Of a stretch of 64,000 nt of DNA, positions 1 to 11,700 are shown in pieces. The position numbers and the translations under genes are program-made. Below the pieces are notes generated by a model. That model saw only the letters and a program-made list of their open reading frames with translations. It was not told the DNA's origin and did not search any database. The DNA is from Calditrichia bacterium (GTDB taxonomy: Bacteria > Calditrichota > Calditrichia > RBG-13-44-9 > J075): positions 1-64,000 of the forward strand of contig JANQQU010000043.1 in assembly GCA_028284905.1 (NCBI GenBank), written 5' to 3'. Position 1 is the first letter of the stretch, and each line of letters opens with the position of its first letter.

Positions 1-2720
1 CCTGCGAAGGAATATCCGGCCTCTGGAGTCGCTGTTAATGTAACGACCGTTGAACTATCATAAATTGCACCACCAGTCGTATCCGGGCTAAAGCCGATGC
101 TGCCATTGCCAACAACCGAGGATGTCAACTGGAACTGGCGAATAAAAGTCGCGGTGACGGTGGTGTTGCTATCAATGTTCACCGAATCGGTCAAAGCGTT
201 GCCACTGAGTGCGCCACTCCAACCGGCGAATGTGTAACCGGAATCGGGCGTAGCAGTGAAGGTGACGACAGTGGCACTGTCGTAGATGGCGCCGACGGTG
301 GTGTCCGGACTGAAGGCGATGTTACCTCCACCGATTGTATTTGCTAGCAGTGAGAACTGACGGATAAAGTTGGCGTTAATGGTGATGCTGGAATCCATGG
401 TCACAGAGTCGGGATTTTCGGAACTGCTGTAATCACCACTCCAGCTGTCGAAGCGGTAAGCAGAGTCTGCTGTGGCAGTCATGGTAACCACTGTCGCGCT
501 ATCGTAGATGCCACCAGCCGGATCAAGTGCAACACTGCCGTTGCTAGCGCTCATTGTGAGCACATAAGCCGGCACGAAAAGCGCTTGCACATTAATGCTG
601 GAATCCATGGTCACTGAATCCGGATTGGCTTTGCTGTTTAAGTCGCCGCTCCAGCCTGCGAAAGAATATCCAGCTTCTGGTGTTGCGGTTAAGGTAACCA
701 CAGTCGCACTATCATAGATGGCTCCACCGGTGGTATCCGGACTGAAGCCGGTGCTGCCATTGCCAACAACCGAGGATGTCAACTGGAACTGGCGGATGAA
801 GGTTGCAGTGACAGTCGTGTTACTATCGATATTCACCGAATCTGTAAGAGCGTTGCCACTGAGTGCGCCGCTCCAACCGGCGAATGTGTAACCGGAATCG
901 GGCGTTGCAGTGAAGGTGATGACAGTGGCACTGTCATAAATCGCACCGCCGGTCGTATCCGGACTGAAGGCGATATTGCCCCCACCAATTGTATTTGCTA
1001 GCAGTGAGAACTGTCGAATAAAGTTGGCGTTGATAGCGATACTGGAATCCATGGTCACAGAGTCCGGATTTTCGGAACTGCTGTAATCACCATTCCAGCT
1101 GTCGAAGCGGTAAGCAGAATCTGCTGTGGCAGTCATGGTAACCACCGTCGCGCTATCGTAGACGCCACCAGCCGGATCAAGTGCAACAATGCCGTTGCTG
1201 GCATTCATTGTAAGCACATAAGCCGGAACGAAAAGGGCCTGGATGGAGATGCTGGAATCCATGGTGACTGAATCTGGATTGGCATTGCTGTTTAAGTCAC
1301 CGCTCCAGCCTGCAAAGGCATAGCCAGGATCCGGCGTTGCGGTTAATGTAACGACGGTAGCGCTATCATAAATTGCACCACCAGTCGTATCCGGGCTAAA
1401 GCCGATGCTGCCATTGCCAACAACCGAGGATGTTAACTGGAACTTGCGGATGAAGGTTGCAGTGACAGTGGTGTTGCTATCAATGTTCACCGAATCTGTC
1501 AGAGCGTTACCACTGAGAGCGCCGCTCCATCCGACAAAAGTGTATCCGGAATCAGGTGTAGCTGTAAAGGTGACGACCGTAGCGCTGTCATAAATCGCAC
1601 CGCCAGTCGTATCCGGACTGAAGGCGATGTTACCTCCACCGATTGTATTTGCTAGCAATGAGAACTGGCGAATAAAATTGGCGTTAATGGTGATGCTGGA
1701 ATCCATGGCCACAGAGTCCGGATTTTCGGAACTGCTGTAATTACCACTCCAGCTATCGAAGCGGTAGGCAGAATCTGCGGTAGCAGTCATGGTAACCACC
1801 GTCGCGCTGTCGTAGATGCCACCAGCCGGATCAAGCGCAACGCTGCCGTTGCTGGCATTCATTGTGAGCACATAAGCTGGGACGAATAGCGCCTGGACAG
1901 TGATGCTGGAATCCATGGTTACCGAATCTTGATTCGAGGCGCTGATCAAATCACCGCTCCATCCTGCGAAGGAGTAACCAGAATCTGGAGTCGCAGTTAA
2001 GGTAACGACCGTAGCGCTGTCGAATATCGCACCGTCAGTCGTATCCGGGCTAAAGCCGATGCTGCCATTGCCAATAACCGAAGAAATCAACTGGAACTGG
2101 CGAATGAAGTTCGCCTGTATACTCATGCTGGAATCCATTGTCACGGAATCGGGATTTGTTACACTGGAGAGATCTCCAGTCCATTCTCTGAAGGAATAAC
2201 CGGAATCCGGGATTGCCGTCAATGTCACAACCGTGGCACTATCATAGCTGCCCCCCGATGGACTTAGCACAACACTACCGTGATTGCTAGTAGTGGTTAA
2301 CGTAAATCCCGGCGTAAATAAAGCTTGAAGTGTTATTGTTGAATCCATCTGTAACGAATCAGTCGCGAGATTGCCGACGAAATCGCCACTCCAGCCGGCA
2401 AAAATAAAACCGGAGTCTGGTATCGCAGAAATACTAACAACTGTTGCGCTATCGTAAACAGCACCGCCGCTGGTATCCGGATCAAAAGTAATGCTGCCAT
2501 TGCCAACCACAGAACTAATTAGCTGATAGCGAGGAATAAAGCGAGCAGTAATCGTAGTGTTGCTGTCAATGTTAACCGAATCAGTGGAAACATTCCCGCT
2601 TAATGCACCACTCCAACCGGCAAATGCAAATCCGGAATCGGGAATGGCAGTAAGCGTAACTACTGAATTACTGTCATATACCGCGCCACCGCTGGTATCC
2701 GGATTAAAAGCAATAGCTCC
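1..2720 (-). repeat. 654-bp higher-order tandem repeat inside the giant gene
   Basis: Three ~72-residue repeats form a 218-residue super-unit. The DNA string 'ccattgccaacaaccgag' occurs at 103, 757 and 1411, and a variant at 2065, each exactly 654 bases apart. The string 'tgtatttgctagca' recurs with the same period (near 335, 989 and 1643). Similarity is highest towards the left edge and decays to the right, so this end was most recently amplified and the array may continue outside the window. Confidence 0.85.
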
Positions 2721-5700
2721 GTTACCAATTGTCGATGCTGTTAAAGAATATTGACGAATATAGTTTGCGGTTACTGATTGGCTGCTGTCCATACTAATAG
2801 AATCGGGATTTTCAGAACTGGTTAAATCACCACTCCAGTTTAGGAAACGATACGCTGAATCCGGCGTCGCTGTTAAAGTAACTACTGTCGCGCTATCATA
2901 AACACCACCAGGCGGATTGAGGCTAACGCTTCCCAAATTACTAATGATGCTAAGTACTTTGCCTTCCCGGAAAAGCGCACCAATATGAATGCTGGAATCC
3001 ATTGTCACTGAATCTGGGTTTGCTGAACCGCTTAAACCTCCGCTCCATTCGGCAAACAGATAGCCAGAATCTGGCGTAGCAGTCATAGTCACAACAGTGG
3101 CACTGTCATAAATTCCTCCACCAGTTGTATCCGGGGTAAATGAAACGGCACCATTGCCGACGACCGATGATGTTAACTGGTATTGTGGAATGAAGCTGGC
3201 GCTAACCGTCGTGTTACTATCAATGCTGACTGAATCTATGGCCGCATTGCTGTTTAATGCGCCACTCCAACCAGCAAATGTAAATCCGGAATCCGGGACT
3301 GCTGTAAATGTTACCACTGTTGCGCTGTCATAGAGACTACCGCCTGTAGTGTCCGGCGTTATAATAATATTGCCATTCAGCGGAGAATTCGCTGATAATG
3401 TGAACTGCCGAATAAAGTTTGCATTTATAATCATGCTGGAATCCATTGTCACCGAATCAGGGTTTGCCGTACTGCTCAAGTTGCCACTCCAGCGATCGAA
3501 TCGATAAGCGGAATCGGCAGTTGCAGTTAGGGTAACGACTGTTGAAGAGTCATAAAATCCTCCCGGCGGATCAAGTGCTACGACACCATTACTGCCAGTG
3601 ATAACTAAAGATACAGCCGGCTGAAAATTCGCCTGAATAGTGATGTTGGAATCGAGTTGAACCGAATCCGTCAATGAACTGCTGGTATAATCGCCGCTCC
3701 ATCCCTGGAAAAGATATCCGCTATCCGGGATGGCTGTTAATGTCACGACAGTGGCACTATCGTAAATGGCCCCGCCGGTAGTATCCGGATTAAAAGTAAT
3801 GCTGCCACCGCTGGTTGCTTGCGCATTCAATGAAAACAGGCGTACTAAATTAAGGCCAACTTCTTTATAGCCATCTATGAGGAGCGTATCGGGATTCTCA
3901 CTGCCGCTTAAGTCCCGATTCCAGGAAAGGAAACGATAGCCGGAGTCCGGGATTGCTGTGAGAATAACCGTATCCAGAGAATCGTAAGCATTGGAAGAAT
4001 CCTCAAGCGTCACTGTTGCATGTGCTGTGTCATAAACGACGATCGAAAATTTATCATTATGGAGCCAGTCCGTCCAGCCCATATTTTTCCCTTGCTCGGG
4101 AATCGGGGAGAGGACCGGATAGTTTGTGCCGAGGTATTCATTGACAGAAAAGGGTAACCAAACGTCGTCGCCAGCTGCCGGGAAATCCGGATAATTATGC
4201 AGCCAATCAAAAGCACGCTTGATCGCCTGATCTTCCCAATCCCAAACATTAAAACCGGCACGATGCAGAATAATCGCGTGAGCGACAGCGCCTTGTAATC
4301 CTTCATAAACATAGCGTTCTTGCGGAGGAGGCCAGGTAAAGGGCACTTCCCGGCGCTGATCATCAGGCAATACGCCGCTAACATCATGACCCTGAATGGT
4401 GGACCCTAATGGATTAATCCCAACCGGATTTGCAGAATCTGCCTGCCAGGATAAATCTGAGCCATATTGAAATGAGGCATAGTAATCCCGGTCTCCTAGC
4501 CATGCGCGCATAATCATAGCAGAGCGGAAAAGTTCTTCATCGTCGTTGAGGTAACGCGCAATCGCCGATCTGCTTGCCCCGGCATATGTTCCCCAGTTGT
4601 TCGGACGGTCTTCATGAGTAGAAATCAATGTCCGGGAATCGAGAACTTCGTAGCGGACATCGCGCAGAAATTGCTTAAAGGTAGAATCTTCCGCGGCTGG
4701 TAATCCTACCAATTCGGCGGCAATAATGTATCCCATCAATTTTCTGCCGAGCGCCAGGGTGCGGCCGCCGGATTGTGTACCAATCGCACTAATTACACCA
4801 CTGATGACTTCTTGTCGATAGGATTCCGTGCCAGTGCGGACATAGACCAGGGCTTTTGCCAGCAATTCGAGATTCGCAGTCTCATTTTGTTCAGAGAGAT
4901 CCGGTTCATCATGCGGTAGATTTGCTGTTTGTAATAGCTTAAACCACGGTGCACCGAGAGTGTCCCGTAAAGCGATCTCTGCTGCAGATGTCCAGATACC
5001 CGAGATTTGCGGCTCCGGCCGGGGGAGAAACATCGCGGTTACGTCAAGGTCTTTATGGATTGTTATTGTGTCGGTTAAGATACTGTCGGTCGCTGTTTCT
5101 TTAAATCCGGCAAATACCCAATCCGTTCCCGGCGTTGCCGTCAGGATTATCTGAGCAGTGCTGTCATACGGACCAACAGCGGGATTGGCGGTGACGGTAC
5201 CCATTCCTAAAGTATCAAGATTCAATGTGAATTTTGAAGGTGCGGGAATAAACGTTGCCGTGACAGTTTGATTGGTGTCCATGGTAACACTATCGGTCGT
5301 TGCATTTCCGGAGAGGCCGCCACTCCATCCCAGGAAAAAGAAACCTGAATCCGGAACTGCAGTTAGGGTAACAACACTCAGACTATCAAAAATACTATCA
5401 CTGGTCGCTTTTTGAATACTGCCCGGTCCGGATGTATTCAGGACTAATGAAAATTGTCGTAAAAAATTCGCTGTAACGGTCTTGTGACTGTCCATCACCA
5501 CACTGTCCGGGTTGGCATTGCCGGAGAGATCATCACTCCAATTGACAAACCGGTAGGCGGAATCCGGCACTGCAGTTAAAGTGACCGTTGCGGCAGAATC
5601 GTACGTCGCTGTTGAAGGATTCGCCAGAATACTGCCATTTGTTGCATTGGCAGTTAAATTAAATTGTGTGGGGATTAATTCGAAGCTGGCGGTAACTGAT

Positions 5701-8700
5701 TTTACCGTATCCATGACAATGCTATCCGGATTCGCCGTGCCCGACAAATCGCCACTCCAACCAGTGAAGTAGTAGCCGGAATCCGGAACGGCGGTTAAAA
5801 TTGCGACGGCAGCTGTGTCGTAAATACCACTCGGCGAATCAAGCGAAACACTGCCATTGCCATTGGAAAAAGTATTCAATGCAAATTGGGTTGGAATTTC
5901 TTCAAAAGTGCCTGTGACGGTTTTTTCACCATTGATATAAATACTGTCAACAAGATTCGTGCTGGCAAGGTCGCCACTCCAATTTACAAAACGCTGACCA
6001 GCATCCGGAGCGGCTGTTAACGTAACATAAGTACCTCCGTAATAAACCCCACCGGGAGGATCCAGCGTTATGCCGCCATTGCCAACGGTATCCACTGTCA
6101 GGGAATATTGCAACTCAGTAATAGAGGTAAATGTTGCGGTAACATTTTTGTGAAAATTCATTGTAACGGAATCCGTCAGGCTGTTTCCGGAAAGATCGCC
6201 ACTCCATCCACTAAAAACATACTCAAAACCCGGTACTGCCGTCAAAGTTACAACGGTCGCACTGTCAAGTTCACTGCCAGCGGGTGTTGCATCGATGCTA
6301 CCTAAGCCGACAGTAGAAGTTGTCAGGCTATAAGCTGGTGTACCTCTGCCGGGTTTGATAGCAAGTCCGATAGCAGACCAGTCAACTGTGCCGCTCAGAG
6401 TACCATCTACCGTTGTTACAGCGGCCGCGGAAACTAATTTTTCCTGCATCACAAGTGTTACTCTGTTGCTATTGCTGCTGCCGTAGTCTTGCTCAAAAAA
6501 CTCTGTAAATCCACTACCGGGAGTATGCGTTCGATTACGAATGCCGGCCATGTTAAATACCAGCATACTGTCTTCGGTCGTGGTTAGATTAAATGAATAG
6601 CTGTTCGTATTGGAACCACCGCTACAGGCGCCATTTTCACCAATCCTATTTCCGGATACGACCGGCCCGACAGGGTTATCCTTATCGACACCGGAGTAAC
6701 GAACGACGGCAATCATGGCATGATCTGGTGCTTTGTCATATACAGCACTGACGACACCATCGCCGCTGGGGGTACCAATCGCCATCCATACCGCCGCGCC
6801 GGATTTATCTCCCCCGGAACATTGTTCGCGGACTTGTGTCCAGGTAAGCCCCATGCCGCTAACACTGGTAACCGACTCTACCGGCTTGGAATTAAGAACC
6901 GCTAAATATAGCTGATTCGTTGCTGCGGTAACATTCCCTGCGGTTGTAAGAAGTGTATTGTCGGAGACTGTGCCAGTGACAATCTCTTCTCTTACGATCG
7001 ATTGAATCCCATATTGGACAAACGAAGCTGTAACAGAGGTTGCCCCATTAACATTCACCGTGGCCGGATTATCCGTACCGCTAAGATTGCCACTCCAGCC
7101 TTCAAAGGAATAGCCGGGATCCGGGACTGCAGTTAAGGTGACATCCGTTGGGGATGTAAAGAGGGTATCAGAAGTGTCTGCGTTTACGATGCCGGGGCCG
7201 GCAGTGTTTATTGTGAGGCGGTGCCCCTCAAAGAAATTTGCAATGACCGATGTATTGGCAGTAATTAACAAGCTGTCCGGATTGTTGCTGCCGGAAAGAT
7301 CGCCGCTCCAGGAAAGAAATTCATAGCCACTTGCCGCCTGCGGGGTAAAAGTTACCATCGTGCCGCCAGTGTAAGTGCCGCCCGGGGGATCGAGAACAAC
7401 GGTTCCGCTGCCGGTATATGTGACAGATACATCGAAAGAAACAGTCGTCCAGGAAACCATCCCGGCAGTTAGCGTTTTATCGCTATCCATAACGATTTGC
7501 AGTGTATCCGATGTGCTGCTGCTGTCCCCACTCCAACTATCAAAAACAAAACCGGAATCTGGGGTTGCGATTATGGTGACAACGGTGGCGCTGTCATAAA
7601 TGCCACCTGGCGGGCTTAAGCTGACGGATCCGTTGCTGACATTTACTGCGAGCGTATATTCAGCCAAAAAGTTCGCGGTTATATTGCGATCTGCCAGCAT
7701 TGCAATACTATCCGGATTTTCGCTACCACTAAGGTCGCCACTCCAGCCGTTAAAGCGATACCCGCTATCCGGGACGGCAGTAAAATGCACAACGGTAGCA
7801 CTATCGTAAATGCCGCCTCCGGTAGTGTCCGGATTGAAGTTGATACTGCCACCATTCCCGCCATCCGCAGTTAAGCGATATTGCCGGATAAAATCCGCTG
7901 TAACGGATTTGTTGGCATTCATGGTGATACTGTCCGGATTATTGCTGCCGGATAAATCTCCACTCCAGGCAGAGAAGCGATATGCGGAATCCGACACCGC
8001 TGTTAACGTAACTACGGTCGCGCTATCGAAAATACTACCGGATGGTTCAGCTGTGATGTTCCCATTGTCTGCAACAAGATCCAAGCTGTAGCTCGGGATA
8101 AAGCTAGCTGTAACATTCCTGTTCGCCGTCATCTGAACACTGTCCGGATTATTGCTGCTGGATAAGTCCCCACTCCATCCGGCAAAAACGTATCCACTAT
8201 CCGGTTGAGCAGTGAGCGTTACAAAAGCAGCAGTGTCATAACTTGCCTGGGCAGGGGAGGGGATTGCCGAACCCTGACCGTCAATGGCAATTGACAGGGT
8301 GAATTGTGCCGGAATTAATTCAAAAGTTGCAGTGACAGATTTCGTGCTATCCATTATCAGACTGTCCGGCGATACGTTGCCACTTAAATCTTCACTCCAT
8401 TCGACAAAGCGATAACCACTATCCGGGATGGCAGTAAAAGAGATGACCGTGGCGCTATCATGCAAACTGCCGCTGGGCGATTGATCTACCGTTCCTTGTC
8501 CGATAGTCGTTACCGAGAGAGGATACTGTGGAATAAAAATAGCGGTAACTTCACGATCAGCATCCATTGTGACGCTATCCGGACTGGCATTGCCGGAGAG
8601 CGCACCAGCCCAACCCAAAAATACAAATCCGGAATCTGCAACAGGCGTAATAGTAACCACTGTGCTGGAATCATACACACCACCGTTGCTGGTGTCCGGA

Positions 8701-11700
8701 CTAAATTGCAGGCTGCCAGCGCCGGTGATGTTGCTGGAGAGCAGGAATTGACGGGTAAACTCAGCGCCGATTGTAAGATTGGAATCTACCTGCACGCTGT
8801 CCGGATTGTTGCTGCCGGATAAATCCCCATTCCAACTGTTAAAGCGATAGGCAGAGTCCGGCACAGCGCTTAGAGTGACCACTGTAGCGCTGTCATAAAT
8901 GCCACCGGGCGGATCCATTGTGACATTACCATTTGACGTTGTAAGGGCTATCTCGTAAGTCGGGGTAAATGTCGCTGTAACAGATTTGTCGCTATTAATG
9001 ATGAGGCTGTCAGGATTTTCAATGCCGCTTAAATCTCCGGACCAGCCAATAAAAGCATTTCCCGAATCTGCTGCAGCTGTCAATGTTACCACTGTAGCAC
9101 TGTCATAAATACCACCAGCCGGATTAAGAACAATATTACCATTCCCGACTACATTGTTGAATAATGTAAAAGCAGGGATAAAGTGAGCGGTTACGGTCAG
9201 GTTAGTATCAATAACCAGACTGTCCGGATTGGTTGAACTGCTCAAATCACCACTCCAGTGACTGAAAAGGAAGCCGGAGTCTGCGACCGCTGTTAGCGTC
9301 ACAACCGTTGCACTATCATAAATACCGCCGCTTGGGGATAAATTAATACTGCCGTTATCGCTGTTGGTAATGAGGCTGTAAGCAGGAATAAAAGTCGCGG
9401 TTATTGCTAAATTACTGTCTATTTGGAGGCTGTCGATGCTGTTTAAGCTGGATAAGTCGCCGCTCCAGCCGGCAAAAGTATATCCGGAATCCGGGGTGGC
9501 AGTTAAGGTAATAACGGTCGCACTGTCATAGATGCCAGCGGAAGTATCCGGACTAATCGTAATATTACCAAACCCAAGTACGGAGGTGGATAACTGATAT
9601 AATGGGATAAAATTTGCCGTTACACTGCTGTTGCTATCAATAACAATACTGTCGTTTAAAGACGTGCTGTTGAGAGAGCCACTCCATCCCGTAAAACGAT
9701 AGCCGGAATCTGGTATTGCGGTAAATGATATTGTTGTTAAAGAATCATATAACCCGCCAGATGTATCCGGAGAAATTGCGATGGCGCCTTGCGATACGGT
9801 ACTTGTGCTTAAAGAATAAAGTCGGATGAAGTCGACGGCAAAGGATTTGTCAGCATTCATTACCAGACTATCGGGATTGTCAACACTGCTTAAATCGCCA
9901 CTCCACTGCGCAAATCGATATGCAGAGTCTGGCAGCGCAGTAATCGTGACAGTTGTTGCACTGTCAAAGATTGTCGTGTCCGGAGCAAACTGGACAGCAC
10001 CGCCGGCATCCGGCATTAAAGTGAGTTGATAAGTTGGAATAAAGACTGCGTTAACAACAGTGTTGGAATCCATTACGACACTATCCGGATTTGCCGTACT
10101 GGTAATAGCATCTTCCCAATGGCTAAAACTATATCCGGAATCGGCAATGGCAGAAAGGACGACTGTCATATCACTGGGATATAATCCACCTGGAGGAGAA
10201 AGGGTAAGGTTGCCGCCTCCCCGGATGTTGGTGGTTAATTGATATTCGGTGCGGAAGATCGCAGATATCGTCATATTGCTATCTACCGATACACTATCCG
10301 GGTTGGTGAATCCGCTATAGTCGCCGCTCCATTCTGCAAAAGCAAATCCGGAGTCCGGAACCGCTGTTAAGGTCACCACAGTGGCACTATCATAAACGCC
10401 GCCGGAAGTATCCGGGGAAATTGTGATACTGCCATTCGCAGCTGGCGTCGTATTAAAGCTGTATAGCGGAACAAAATTAGCGGTAATAGATTTATCGCTG
10501 TTTATGATAAGACTGTCGGTTGTATCGGAACTGCTAATATCACCACTCCAACCGCTAAAACGATATCCGCTATCCGCATTAGCTGTGAATGTAACCACAG
10601 TGGCACTATCATAAATGCCACCGGAAGTATCCGGGGAAATTGTGATACTGCCATTGCCACTTACATTCGAAGTCACTAAAAAGCGCCGGAGAAAGTTTGC
10701 GGTGACGACTTTGCCATTATCCATGAATAAGCTGTTGGGGTTAAGATCCCCGGAAAGAGAATCACTCCAGCCGGTAAAGATGTTTGCAGAATCCGGCGTC
10801 GCGGTTAAAATGACAACTGTCGCACTGTCGTAAGTGCCTCCGCTGGGATCCAAAGATATACTACCGCTGCCGTTGGTTTGTGTAGTGAGGACAAATGATG
10901 TATCGCTGGCAATAGTGTAAGGATTAATTTCAATGGCAATTACCGACCAGTCTGCGCTACCGTTAAAACTGCCATCTACAGCATACGTGGCCGCGGCGCC
11001 GGGAGCCATTTCCTGTAAGCCAAGATTGGCGCGGTTGCTTGCCGTGCTCCCATGACTCTTGTCAAGTAGCTCGGTGTAACCGGCACCCGGGGTGAGGGAT
11101 TTATTGCGGGATCCGACAGCGGCAAAAATCAAGCTGCGTTCATCTGTCGTGGTTAAATTGAATGAGAAGCTGTTACCGTCGGATCCTCCGGAGCATGCAC
11201 CATTTTCACCTAAAGTATTTCCCGCAATTGTATTTCCCAGAGGATTGGCAGGATTGACATATTGATAACGGGAGACAGCAATAATTGCATGGGAAGGATC
11301 ATCCAGAAAGGTTGCTGTCACAACGCCATCACCGCTGGGAGTTCCGATGGCCATCCATACTTCCAATCCGGTATGACTCCGGCCGGAACACTGGGCATGC
11401 ACGCGGGTCCAGGTAAGTCCCAAACCTGTAACAACATCTACATCTTCCTGGGATTTTGTTGTTATGGAAGCCAGATAAAGTTGATCATCTACTGCCGCGA
11501 CATTTCCGGTGGTTGACACTGTAAATAAGCCGGAAGATGACCCGGTATCTATCGCAACTACTGTTGGCGCTAAGGAACCTTGTTGAACAAAGTTCGCCGT
11601 TACTGTCTTATCACCATCGATGTTAATACTGTCCGGATTAGCGTTACCCTGTAAATCGCCGCTCCAGCCGGTAAAAACAAATCCATTGGCTGGTATTGGC

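Noticed and set aside
1-2720. Evenly spaced near-identical blocks that could suggest a CRISPR array
   Set aside because: The period is 654 bases made of three coding repeats, in frame, with no 25-40-base repeat/spacer structure and no cas genes.
4010-4387. 125-codon minus-strand frame
   Set aside because: It is one base out of frame with the alginate-lyase-like domain of the giant protein and has no recognisable features.
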